The position numbers and the translations under genes are program-made. The notes below the pieces were generated by a model that saw nothing but the letters and a program-made list of their open reading frames with translations, made no database searches and had not been told where the DNA came from. Shown here one piece after another: positions 8,750-17,208 of a DNA stretch of 64,000 bases (its first letter is position 1; each line of letters begins with the position of its first letter). The stretch is from Campylobacter lari subsp. lari. GTDB lineage: Bacteria; Campylobacterota; Campylobacteria; Campylobacterales; Campylobacteraceae. The DNA lies in the NCBI RefSeq assembly GCF_013372185.1, contig NZ_CP053830.1, forward strand, positions 1,178,001 through 1,242,000, in the 5' to 3' direction.

Positions 8750-9760
8750 CTAAATATTATAAATATCGCTTTTATATTTTTTTAAATTTAAAGGATTGCT
8801 AAACCATTCTATAGTTTGACTTAAGCCTTTTTCTATATCATATTGTGGTGAAAAGTTAGTAAGGCTTTTAATCTTGCTATTGTCACACCATAGCCTAAAT
8901 ACTTCACTATTTTCAGGCCTTATGCGTTCATTTTCTGTGATAAATTCTACATTTGATTTCATAAGTTTTTTAATGAGTTCTAAAGTATCTTTTATGCTTA
9001 TTTCATAATTTGATCCTATATTTACCACTTCACCTATAGCCTTTTGACATTTAGCTAACTCTAAAAACCCTAAACAAGTATCTTTTACATAATTAAAATC
9101 TCTAGTAGGACTTACATCTCCAAGCTTTATTTGCTTAGCTCCATTTGCAATTTGAGTGATGATAGTTGGAATCACCGCTCTTGCACTTTGCCTTGGGCCA
9201 TAGGTATTAAAAGGTCTTGCTATGGTCAGCGGGAGATTGAAAGCATTATAAAAACTCATTGCCATAGCATCAGCACCTATTTTACTTGCTGAATATGGAC
9301 TTTGTGCTTGTAAAGGATGTTTTTCATCAATAGGTATATACAAAGCCGTGCCATAAACCTCACTTGTACTTGTGTGAATAATACGATTTACATTATTTTC
9401 TAATGCACTTTGGCAGATATTTAAAGTACCTTTTATATTAACATCTACATAACTATCTGGAGCAACGTAAGAAAAAGGTATGGCTATTAAAGCTGCTAAA
9501 TGAAAGATAATTTCTACATCTTTAGTGATGTTTTTGCAAAAATGTGGATCTCTAATATCTCCACAAACTACTTCAATATCATTTAAACACTCTATATCTT
9601 CAAGCCAACCCCAATAATTAAAAGAATTATACTGACTCAAAGCTTTAATTTTATAGCCATAGAACAAGGAATCTTTGTCTTTACTTTGCGTATAAAGCAT
9701 TTCAACTAAATGCGAACCTATAAAACCATCTGCACCTGTGACTAGTATATTTTTTTTCAT
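8750..9760 (-). CDS. legB: GDP-GlcNAc 4,6-dehydratase LegB
   Basis: The enzyme is a short-chain dehydrogenase/reductase that makes the 4-keto-6-deoxy intermediate, the first committed step of legionaminic acid synthesis. The 336 residues start with the NAD-binding motif ILVTGADGFIGSHLVEML. The catalytic serine/threonine and YxxxK pair follow in STSEVYGTA and SPYSASKIGAD, then the substrate stretch RPFNTYGPRQSARAVIPTII. The ATG at 9760 is 10 bp after the GT42 stop. In C. jejuni the partner aminotransferase LegC is encoded next door; here the next gene is legH and no legC is seen in the operon. Confidence 0.9.
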   Translation of the reverse strand: MKKNILVTGADGFIGSHLVEMLYTQSKDKDSLFYGYKIKALSQYNSFNYWGWLEDIECLNDIEVVCGDIRDPHFCKNITKDVEIIFHLAALIAIPFSYVAPDSYVDVNIKGTLNICQSALENNVNRIIHTSTSEVYGTALYIPIDEKHPLQAQSPYSASKIGADAMAMSFYNAFNLPLTIARPFNTYGPRQSARAVIPTIITQIANGAKQIKLGDVSPTRDFNYVKDTCLGFLELAKCQKAIGEVVNIGSNYEISIKDTLELIKKLMKSNVEFITENERIRPENSEVFRLWCDNSKIKSLTNFSPQYDIEKGLSQTIEWFSNPLNLKKYKSDIYNI

Positions 9761-9770
9761 AAATTAAATC

Positions 9771-10622
9771 TCATCTATAAAATTTACTTGATAAATAATG
9801 TTTTAATGCCCTAGGTGTTCTTAAAAATCCGTAAAAAAGATTTACAAAAGGATTTGCTTCTAAATATATTCTTTTATAACGTTTTCTTACACTTAAATTT
9901 GGAAGCAATGGTTTTTTAATAGCACCTTCTATACGTTCTGTAATATTATAAATAATTTTATTATTCAACTCAGATAGCATAATATATTTATTAATAGTGC
10001 TATTTGGACATACAGAAAATATTTTAGCATTGTACTCATTTTTTAGATAATTCAAAATCTGTATATCAAAGTTATAATTATGGATAAACTCGTTGTTAGG
10101 ATCAATAACTTCTTGCCCATTTGAATACAAATACTTCTTATCACAAAAATCCATTCCAGCTAAATAAATTTCCTTATATCCACAAGCAACAGCACATGCT
10201 ATAGCATAAGTGCCTGTTAACATTTCAATCCTATTTCCCAGGTAACACGAATCATAATCCAACTTTGCACTTAATTTTACAAGTCTACTAAAATATTCAT
10301 CATAACCATTACTTGCCAAAGGAAAAAAATATTTAAAGTTTTCTCTAAATATCTTTTCTTTCCTATCTGCAAAATTATACATTTTGCAGATGATATTTTC
10401 TATATTGTACTCGTTAGAAAAAACCAATTGCTGCATTGTATGATATTCATCAAAAAAATGATGTGGTATATGAAATACAGCCTTTATATTTTTACCAAGA
10501 TAATATTTTTCTTCATGATAAAACCTGTTTACCCTAAACACATCATACTCTATAGGTAATTTTGTATAATCAATATTTTTTAAACTAGGTCCATTACCAG
10601 CTACAACTACAGCATCTTTCAT
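9771..10622 (-). CDS. GT42 sialyltransferase-family enzyme (CstI/CstII-like)
   Basis: The 283-residue protein aligns through its length with the Campylobacter Cst enzymes that transfer N-acetylneuraminic acid from its CMP donor to LOS. Visible matches are the start VVVAGNGPSLKNIDYTKLP, then FRVNRFYHEEKYYLGKNIKA, CGYKEIYLAGMDFCD and SVCPNST, plus a histidine in EFIHNYNFD at the position of the catalytic base of CstII. A basic C-terminal tail (near 250-283) could bind the membrane, as in other Cst proteins. It is the first gene of the leg operon. Its donor is therefore more likely CMP-legionaminic acid than CMP-sialic acid, because the neighbouring biosynthesis genes are of the legionaminic type. 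Confidence 0.85.
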   Translation of the reverse strand: MKDAVVVAGNGPSLKNIDYTKLPIEYDVFRVNRFYHEEKYYLGKNIKAVFHIPHHFFDEYHTMQQLVFSNEYNIENIICKMYNFADRKEKIFRENFKYFFPLASNGYDEYFSRLVKLSAKLDYDSCYLGNRIEMLTGTYAIACAVACGYKEIYLAGMDFCDKKYLYSNGQEVIDPNNEFIHNYNFDIQILNYLKNEYNAKIFSVCPNSTINKYIMLSELNNKIIYNITERIEGAIKKPLLPNLSVRKRYKRIYLEANPFVNLFYGFLRTPRALKHYLSSKFYR

Positions 10623-10653
10623 TATAAATATTCCTTTGGATATATTATTTTGA

Positions 10654-10659
10654 TATAAT
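10654..10659 (+). promoter_or_regulatory. Putative extended -10 box for the pyruvyltransferase-GT2-GT8 operon
   Basis: TATAAT preceded by TG with one base between lies 36 bp before the ATG at 10696, in the 73-bp divergent region with the GT42 gene. Confidence 0.5.
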
Positions 10660-10695
10660 TATAGCAAAAAATAAAAATTAAGGAAAAATGGGATT

Positions 10696-11592
10696 ATGCC
10701 AAAAAACATTAAATTATTCTACTATACAAAGGAAGCAAATCTTGGAGACTTACTCAATGCACACTTTAATAATTTATTTTCAAATGTCATTATACAAGAA
10801 GAACAAAACATATATACTTGTGAATCTGTTTTTATTGGAAGCCTTATGCAATGTTTTTTTAGTAAAAAAACATTGCGTTTAAAAATAAAATATTTTTTAA
10901 CTAGTTTATTTTACAAACCACTAATTATATGGGGTTCAGGCTTTCTAAAAGAAATTCCAAAACAATACATTGCAAAAAGAAGATTTGATATTAGAGCATT
11001 AAGAGGAAAAAAAACGCAACAATTATTAGAAACCCTATCGGGTAAAAAAATGCATAATGTTACACTGGGAGATCCTGGAATTCTTGCAGAACTACTTGTT
11101 GATAAAAAATATACAAAAATATATAAAGTAGGGATTGTACCACACTACGCCGAATTAACGCAAGATATATTTCAAAAGCTCGCTAATGCTATTCCAAAAT
11201 CCATATTAATCAATCCACAAGATAATTGCCTGGATAATTTGAAAAAAATTTATCAATGTGAATGCATTCTTTCTTCAGCACTACACGGTCTAATTGTGGC
11301 CGATGAGATGAATATCCCTAATATAAGACTTATTGCTTCCGACCTTATAGCTGATACACAATTTAAATTTGAAGATTATTATTCTGCATATAATATCAAT
11401 AGCCATTATTTTATTGATATCAGAAAAAAAAGCTTGCAAGAAATTCTAAATTTACTTACCAACAACAGAAAAAATGATATTTTTACTACAATCAACGAAA
11501 ACAGATCGGTTTCTTACGAAAAAGTGCAAACAGTAAAATCAAATCTGTTAAAATCTTTTCCATATAAATCAGAACAAAAAATAAAGAGCTAA
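10696..11592 (+). CDS. Polysaccharide pyruvyltransferase-family protein (WcaK/CsaB type)
   Basis: The 298-residue protein has the family pattern: an N-terminal YYTKEANLGDLLNAHF stretch, LTLGDPGIL-like residues in the middle (VTLGDPGILAELL) and a C-terminal ILSSALHGLIVADEMNIPN that resembles the nucleotide-binding half of GT-B folds. Members add ketal pyruvate to surface sugars or act as glycosyltransferases, so the reaction is uncertain. The ATG at 10696 is seven codons shorter than other readings here, with AAGG 15 bases upstream. Its last six codons fall in the 364-bp repeat, so the scar of this gene's end also precedes the GT2 gene at 2374. It is very AT-rich, like other transferred LOS genes. 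Confidence 0.75.
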   Translation: MPKNIKLFYYTKEANLGDLLNAHFNNLFSNVIIQEEQNIYTCESVFIGSLMQCFFSKKTLRLKIKYFLTSLFYKPLIIWGSGFLKEIPKQYIAKRRFDIRALRGKKTQQLLETLSGKKMHNVTLGDPGILAELLVDKKYTKIYKVGIVPHYAELTQDIFQKLANAIPKSILINPQDNCLDNLKKIYQCECILSSALHGLIVADEMNIPNIRLIASDLIADTQFKFEDYYSAYNINSHYFIDIRKKSLQEILNLLTNNRKNDIFTTINENRSVSYEKVQTVKSNLLKSFPYKSEQKIKS

Positions 11593-11938
11593 TATGAGTC
11601 AAATTTCCATCATACTACCAACTTATAATGTAGAAAAATATATTGCTAGAGCATTAGAAAGTTGTATAAATCAAACTTTTAAAGATATAGAAATCATTGT
11701 AGTAGATGATTGTGGCAATGATAAAAGTATAGATATAGCTAAAGAATATGCTAGCAAAGATAATAGAATAAAAATCATACATAATGAAGAGAATTTAGGA
11801 ACCTTTGCTAGTAGAAATATAGGTGTATTAAATTCAAGTTCACCCTATATAATGTTTTTAGATCCTGATGATTATTTAGAGCTTAATGCTTGTGAGCTTG
11901 GGTTTGAAAAAATCAAAAATGTAGATATAGTAGTGTTT
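11575..11938 (+). repeat. 364-bp direct repeat, copy 2 (end of pyruvyltransferase-family gene plus 5' part of a GT2 gene)
   Basis: This copy matches 2355-2718 at 363 of 364 positions in the same orientation. It includes the last 18 bp of the gene at 10696, which suggests this is the ancestral setting and the copy at 2355 is derived. Confidence 0.97.
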
Positions 11939-12553
11939 AACTACAAAATAGAGCAAGAAAATAACACTTTGATAAATACCAATATTAAATTTAATAAACC
12001 GTTGATGGAAATTGATATTTTTTTATTACACTACTGTATATATAGCACAAAACACGAAATCATGCATTCTATGGTTAATAAAGTTTATAAGAAAAATCTT
12101 TATATTAATTCAATAAGTAATTATATATCAGTAAAAAAAAGAATACTCATGGGGGAAGATGTATTTACAAATTTCTTATATTTATTAAACTCTAAAAGCA
12201 TTTATATAGAAAATCAAATTTTATACTGTTATTGTTTTAATCCAAATTCAGCTACAAAAGAAAATAAAAATAAAAATAAAATTTTAAACTTTATTGAAGA
12301 TTTAACCTTTATAATATCTCAATTAAAAATCTTATTAAGAAGTTCAAAAAAAGAATTTAAAATTGCATTAAAAATTGCTATATATAATTTAGGTATCCAT
12401 AAAATAGATTTAGCGTATAAATACACAAATAAAAATTTTTTCGAGAAATTTTTCCTTAAAATACAAAGAAAAAAAATTAAAATTAAAAAAAATATCCAAA
12501 TAAAAAATGCTAAAAATATCCTAAAGGAAGCAAATGTATCACATTGTTTTTAG
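11594..12553 (+). CDS. Family 2 glycosyltransferase, second of two genes sharing an identical N-terminal half
   Basis: The 319-residue product shares the GT-A catalytic half with the gene at 2374: ILPTYNVEKY, VVDDCGN and FLDPDDYLE. From about residue 118 it continues with its own C-terminal part, rich in Lys, Asn and Ile (its last 40 residues are strongly basic, suggesting membrane contact). It begins one base after the stop of the pyruvyltransferase-family gene and ends 20 bp inside the GT8 gene, so the three form an operon. It probably adds a sugar to LOS; the donor is not deducible. Confidence 0.85.
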   Translation: MSQISIILPTYNVEKYIARALESCINQTFKDIEIIVVDDCGNDKSIDIAKEYASKDNRIKIIHNEENLGTFASRNIGVLNSSSPYIMFLDPDDYLELNACELGFEKIKNVDIVVFNYKIEQENNTLINTNIKFNKPLMEIDIFLLHYCIYSTKHEIMHSMVNKVYKKNLYINSISNYISVKKRILMGEDVFTNFLYLLNSKSIYIENQILYCYCFNPNSATKENKNKNKILNFIEDLTFIISQLKILLRSSKKEFKIALKIAIYNLGIHKIDLAYKYTNKNFFEKFFLKIQRKKIKIKKNIQIKNAKNILKEANVSHCF

Positions 12554-13739
12554 TGCAGATGAAAACTATATCAAATACACAGCTGTTTTGATTACAAGCA
12601 TTATTAAAAATACAGATAAAAATAAATTTTATCAAGAAAACGAAATATATTATTTTCATATTTTAAGTAATGATATTAGCAATCATACTAAAAATAAACT
12701 TCAAAAATTAGAACAAGAACTTAATTTAACTTTCCCATGCAAAATACAAATTCACATTCAAGATGATGAAGATTTTAAACATTATCCCATCAGCGGAGCT
12801 GCTCATAGTAATTTCCTTACATACTATAGATTTAAAATAAGTTCTATATTAGATAGTAAGATAAACACTTGTTTATATTTAGATTCTGATATGCTATGTT
12901 TATGTGATATAAGAGAAATTTTTACTATTAACTTAGAAGGAAAAATAGCCGGTGTTGTAGGCGATCCTGGCTCCAAACGTGCAAAAATAAAATTTAAAGA
13001 AAATAATCAAAAACACACTTTGCATTTTGATGAAAATTATTTCAATGCAGGTTTTTTACTTATCAATCTAAAAGAGTGGAAAAAACACAATATAGAACAA
13101 AAATGTGAGGATTTAGCTAGCAAATGCTACTACATAAAAGCTGCTGATCAAGATTTACTTAACGCCACTATAAAACCGCAATATCAGTTAAAGCTTGATT
13201 TTTCGTATAATTTCAATATCATTACTCTTTTTTATGCTATATGTAAAGATGAGCAAGTAAATAGACTTAACTATACAAGAGATGAATTTACCAAAAGTGC
13301 AAAAACGCCTAAAATTTTACATTATGGAGAAAAACCTTGGAAATTTTTAAAATCATACACAGATTTGCGAGGTAAAAATATAAATGATTATTGGTGGCAA
13401 ATAGCAGAAAAAACACCTATTTTTAATGAAGAATTGCTCGAACAAAAAGCAAACATTAAAGATCATTTGCTTTATAGTGCTTTGGGATTTGAGCTTTTAA
13501 AAGCTATAAAAAGTTTTAATTTTGCAAAAATATCATCTTTGATTCATAATACTAAAAAAGATGAGTATTTTTTAAAAGAACCACAAAAGATTAATGATGG
13601 TATTTTTGGACTTTGTTGTATGCTTGGAGAAAGTATTTTATATGCAAGAAAAAATCAAAAAAACACCTTCAGTGTTTTTTTAAAAGCTATCAAAATGCTC
13701 AAAAATTTTAAAAAATACGCAAACAAATCAAGAGTTTAA
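12534..13739 (+). CDS. Family 8 glycosyltransferase (WaaJ/LgtC-like)
   Basis: The 401-residue protein starts HIVFSADENYIKYTAVLITSI, the GT8 opening. It has the metal-binding DxD motif in CLYLDSDMLCLCD near residue 120 and the later YFNAGFLLINLKEWKK and DQDLLNATI stretches typical of retaining galactosyl- and glucosyltransferases of LPS cores. The ATG at 12534 has AAAGGA eight bases upstream and overlaps the GT2 gene by 20 bp. Residues after about 300 form a non-conserved, lysine-rich tail. It likely transfers Gal or Glc to LOS. Confidence 0.88.
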   Translation: MYHIVFSADENYIKYTAVLITSIIKNTDKNKFYQENEIYYFHILSNDISNHTKNKLQKLEQELNLTFPCKIQIHIQDDEDFKHYPISGAAHSNFLTYYRFKISSILDSKINTCLYLDSDMLCLCDIREIFTINLEGKIAGVVGDPGSKRAKIKFKENNQKHTLHFDENYFNAGFLLINLKEWKKHNIEQKCEDLASKCYYIKAADQDLLNATIKPQYQLKLDFSYNFNIITLFYAICKDEQVNRLNYTRDEFTKSAKTPKILHYGEKPWKFLKSYTDLRGKNINDYWWQIAEKTPIFNEELLEQKANIKDHLLYSALGFELLKAIKSFNFAKISSLIHNTKKDEYFLKEPQKINDGIFGLCCMLGESILYARKNQKNTFSVFLKAIKMLKNFKKYANKSRV

Positions 13740-14783
13740 TAACTCTTGCCATTTTTGTATAACTTTTTCTTTAGAGAAATTATGAGAAATATTTTCTTTT
13801 GCTCTTTGTCCCATTTGTTTTCTTAAATTTTCATCATCCATAAGCAAACAAAGCTTATTTGCAAATTCTTGCAAATCACCATCCTCGATTAAATATCCAC
13901 TTTTACCATTTTCTATAATATCGCTAGGACCTGTATTAATATCAAAAGAAATCAAAGGAATTTTATAAGAACTAGCTTCAACTAAAACCATAGGAAATCC
14001 CTCCCATTTGCTTGTCATAACATAAATACTAGTGTTTAAATATTCTTTTTCTATATCTTTTGTAAAAGATTTTAATATGATTGAATTTTCAAGCTTATAT
14101 TCTTTTATTTTATTTTCTATAGTATTTTTAAACTCACCTTCTCCAACTATAGTTAAAGTCCATTCTTTGTATTTTATATTTTCTTGCACAAGCTTCCAGA
14201 TTTCAATAAGTCTTAAAAAACCTTTTTCATCATTTGCTGTCATACGACCTATACTTAAAATATTTTTTTGACTTAAAGTAGAATTTATATCAGACAAATA
14301 AGGTAAAAAATTTGGTATAACCCAAACATTTTTATGATATTTTCTCCACTGATCAATTTGCTTGGCCGATAACACCACTAAAGTATCAAAATAATTATTT
14401 TTAAATCGATATTTTTTAAAATGATTATGAATAAAATTAATATATTTTGTATTCTTATTTTTAAAGAAAGGAAAATGAGGACAATTATTAAAAATCATCA
14501 CATCAATATCTTTATATCTTTGTTTTAACAAAAAACTCTCATAATGCTTATAATATAACTTATAAAATAATCTTTCTTTTTTTACATCAGCTCTTGATTT
14601 GCTATGCAAGTAATCTATTTTAATATTATCATTTAATTCATAAGCTACATCAACTCCTTGTTTATAAAAACTAAAAATTTTTACATCATATCCAAGCTCA
14701 AAAAGCGCATTTGCTAAATTTACGACAACCCTTTCAGCACCACCTCCTATAGTAATATCCCCAATAAGTAATAAAATTTTCAT
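13728..14783 (-). CDS. Family 4 glycosyltransferase of the LOS locus
   Basis: The 351-residue protein is a GT-B retaining glycosyltransferase. It starts ILLLIGDITIGGGAERVVVN, where the glycine-rich GGAERV loop contacts the donor. It has LSIGRMTANDEKGFLRLIEIW before the C-terminal domain and the E-x7-E signature region in TSKWEGFPMVLVEASSYKIPLISFD. I start it at the ATG at 14783, which overlaps the lgtF stop as ATGA; a TTG two codons upstream is less likely. Its family is shared with PglH and PglJ elsewhere in the window, but position assigns it to LOS. The sugar is unknown. Confidence 0.88.
   Translation of the reverse strand: MKILLLIGDITIGGGAERVVVNLANALFELGYDVKIFSFYKQGVDVAYELNDNIKIDYLHSKSRADVKKERLFYKLYYKHYESFLLKQRYKDIDVMIFNNCPHFPFFKNKNTKYINFIHNHFKKYRFKNNYFDTLVVLSAKQIDQWRKYHKNVWVIPNFLPYLSDINSTLSQKNILSIGRMTANDEKGFLRLIEIWKLVQENIKYKEWTLTIVGEGEFKNTIENKIKEYKLENSIILKSFTKDIEKEYLNTSIYVMTSKWEGFPMVLVEASSYKIPLISFDINTGPSDIIENGKSGYLIEDGDLQEFANKLCLLMDDENLRKQMGQRAKENISHNFSKEKVIQKWQELLNS
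13729..13748. terminator. Possible bidirectional terminator between convergent LOS genes
   Basis: An 8-bp perfect inverted repeat (CAAGAGTT, loop TAAT, AACTCTTG) spans the overlapping ends of the GT8 and GT4 genes. There is only a short T-rich stretch after it, so termination is plausible but not strong. Confidence 0.4.
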
Positions 14784-16327
14784 TTCCAAATCACTTTTTT
14801 ATTTTTTATAGTTTCAAGATAAATTTGATGATTAATCTCAAGCATATTTTTGCTGTTTTCTTCATGGTAAATATGATAAGCTAGAGCATTAAATTTAAGC
14901 CTTTTAAATGCTCCGTCATTAAATAAAAATCTAGCTACAAACTCGCTATCTTCCCTGCCCCAGCCTATAAATTTTTCATTAAAACCTTCAATGGCTTCAA
15001 AATCACTTTTATAAAAGCTCATATTACAACCTCTTATGCCTTTAACAAGTTGTGATTTTTTAAAAAATTTCTTAGTTAATTTTGAAAATTTATATACACA
15101 TTTAGCTAAAAAAATATTTCTTTGATTTTTAAAACCTTTTTTATCAAATGCCAAACTAAAATCATTTTTGCTTAAAAGTTCTTTACTTTCATTTTCATTT
15201 AAAATCACCCTAGAGCCTTGCAAAAACACTTTTCTTTGCGCAAATTTCAAATGATCATTAATGAAGTTTTTCTCTAAAATCATATCTCCATCTATAACGA
15301 TTATATATTCGCTTTTAGAAGTTTTAATAGCTTTATTTCTAATCTCACTTAGTCTAAATCCCTCATCTTCTTGCCAAATATGCTCTAATTTACAAGGAAA
15401 ATCTTTTTGATAAGCTTGTATAAGCTTAGCTGTATCTTCCCTGCTTCCATCATCAGCTATTAAAACCTCATCTGGTAAAGGCTCTAAGTTTTTAACGCTA
15501 TCAAGCACCAAAGCAAGCCTTTCTTTTTGATTATAAGTCGTGATGATTAAAGCGCAAGTTTTTGGCTTTTGCTTTTTTAACTCATACAATTTCATATATT
15601 TAAAAAAAGCTCCAAGGCCATTGCAAGTACTTATGATAAAGCCTTTATAACCATAAAAAATTCCCTTTTTTAAAATATAATTTCTAAAAAAAGTCCAAGT
15701 TCCTCTTAGCAAAGCCTTGTAAATACTGCTTTCTTTATGTAAATTTTGTAAAGCCCAAAGTTTGGAGTATTTTTGAAGTTTATCTAGCAAACCATCTATA
15801 TCATCAAATGCAAAATGCCTTAAACCATTTTGTAGCTTAATCTTTTTACTATCTTCATATAAAATCAAACTCTCATGCACTAAATTTTCATTAAAATTAG
15901 TATGGGTTTTATTAAACACCCGCATTACATGATCAGGCCACCATCCACAAGCTTTAATCCACTCTCCATTATATAAATTTTCTCTTGGTAAGGCTATAAT
16001 ATCTTCTTTATTAGGCTCAATTTGCCCTAATTCTTGTAAAAATTCTTTCTTAGCAAGCTCATCTGCGTCAATATTAAAAATCCAATCATTGCTAGCATAA
16101 CTTATGGCTAAATTTTTCAAAGGTCCAAAACCTATAAATTTATGCTGATAAATCTTGATATTTTTATAATTTTTACTAAACTCATAAGCAATTTTTAAAG
16201 TATCATCATTGCTATCATTTTCTATCAAAACTATCTCGCCAAATTCTTGCAAAGATTCCAAGCAAGCTTTTAAAGTTTTTTGAGCATTTTTAACAATCAT
16301 TATCACACTAATTTGCTTTAAATCCAT
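14780..16327 (-). CDS. lgtF: Two-domain LOS core glucosyltransferase LgtF
   Basis: The 515-residue protein carries two GT2 domains in tandem. The first starts SVIMIVKNAQKTLKACLESL with VLIENDSNDDT, like the WaaE/KdtX group. The second begins near residue 258 with ALIITTYNQKERLALVLDSV and has IADDGSRED and VIDGDMIL. In C. jejuni such two-domain LgtF proteins add glucose to both inner-core heptoses (beta-1,4 on Hep I by the N-terminal part, beta-1,2 on Hep II by the C-terminal part). Length and location next to the acyltransferase and waaC fit. Both catalytic Asp motifs look intact, so a doubly glucosylated core is expected. Confidence 0.88.
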   Translation of the reverse strand: MDLKQISVIMIVKNAQKTLKACLESLQEFGEIVLIENDSNDDTLKIAYEFSKNYKNIKIYQHKFIGFGPLKNLAISYASNDWIFNIDADELAKKEFLQELGQIEPNKEDIIALPRENLYNGEWIKACGWWPDHVMRVFNKTHTNFNENLVHESLILYEDSKKIKLQNGLRHFAFDDIDGLLDKLQKYSKLWALQNLHKESSIYKALLRGTWTFFRNYILKKGIFYGYKGFIISTCNGLGAFFKYMKLYELKKQKPKTCALIITTYNQKERLALVLDSVKNLEPLPDEVLIADDGSREDTAKLIQAYQKDFPCKLEHIWQEDEGFRLSEIRNKAIKTSKSEYIIVIDGDMILEKNFINDHLKFAQRKVFLQGSRVILNENESKELLSKNDFSLAFDKKGFKNQRNIFLAKCVYKFSKLTKKFFKKSQLVKGIRGCNMSFYKSDFEAIEGFNEKFIGWGREDSEFVARFLFNDGAFKRLKFNALAYHIYHEENSKNMLEINHQIYLETIKNKKVIWK

Positions 16328-16335
16328 TTTATGTC

Positions 16336-17208
16336 CTATAAATATAATTCATGATTATATCTTTTAAATCTCTTATGAAAGAAAAAATACTCATCAGGTT
16401 TAAATTTAATCATCTCTTCACAACACTTTGCTTGATACTTAGTAAGCTCTTCTATACTTGCCTTACTTGCATCTAAAGCCTTAAAAGTTTTTACAAAAAA
16501 TTTCTCATCTTTTTGATACACAAAACAAGGTAAAATCATCGCTTGTGCTTTTTTAGCAAGCACACTCGCACCTGCTATGAAATTTACCTCTTGGTTAAAA
16601 TATTGTATTTTTATACTTTCACTATCCACTGCATCTTGATCGGTTAAAATTCCAAGCGATCTACCTTCTTTTAAGGCTTTTAGCATTTTTCTAAGCCCGC
16701 CCTTTTTTTCTATAAGCTCTATATTAAATTGCGTGCGATTTTTACTTAAAATTTTATCCATTATCACGCTATCAAGTGCTCTTCCAACTATGGAAATTCC
16801 TTGAAATTTAGCTCCAAAAGACAAAGCCAAAAGCTCCCAGTTACCATAATGAGCCGTAGTTACAATCAAGGGTCTTTTACTTTGCATTATATTTAAAATT
16901 TGCTCCTCATCATCAAAGCAAATTTTATCGATAATTTCTTCTTTGCTTGCATTTTGATTTTTGATAAAATCAATCCCAAATTTAGCAAAATTTTTATAGA
17001 TATTAAGACTAGTTTCATCACGCCATTTTTGATCTTTTTCAGGAAAGCAAATTTTTAAGTTTATGTCAATGATTTTGCGGTGTTTGTGATTTAACTTATA
17101 AGTGATTAAAGCAACCAAATTTGCAAAAGAATTTAAAAGTTTTACAGGTAAAATCTTCACAAGGGCTTTTAATATATAAAAAAGGCTTAGATATACATAA
17201 TTTATCAT
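16336..17208 (-). CDS. waaM: Lipid A biosynthesis late acyltransferase WaaM (HtrB/LpxL family)
   Basis: The enzyme adds a secondary acyl chain to the lipid A precursor at the inner membrane. The 290-residue protein has an N-terminal hydrophobic segment, the catalytic HX4E motif in TTAHYGNWELLALSFG near residue 117, and the downstream LGILTDQDAVDSE stretch found in LpxL-type acyltransferases. It is C. jejuni waaM/htrB by synteny, between waaC and lgtF. Its ATG overlaps the waaC stop (ATGA), so expression follows waaC. Confidence 0.92.
   Translation of the reverse strand: MINYVYLSLFYILKALVKILPVKLLNSFANLVALITYKLNHKHRKIIDINLKICFPEKDQKWRDETSLNIYKNFAKFGIDFIKNQNASKEEIIDKICFDDEEQILNIMQSKRPLIVTTAHYGNWELLALSFGAKFQGISIVGRALDSVIMDKILSKNRTQFNIELIEKKGGLRKMLKALKEGRSLGILTDQDAVDSESIKIQYFNQEVNFIAGASVLAKKAQAMILPCFVYQKDEKFFVKTFKALDASKASIEELTKYQAKCCEEMIKFKPDEYFFFHKRFKRYNHELYL

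Noticed and set aside
10688-10882. Open frame starting at 10688 in another frame of the pyruvyltransferase-family gene
   Set aside because: It is inside the better supported gene from 10696 and has no homology that I recognise.
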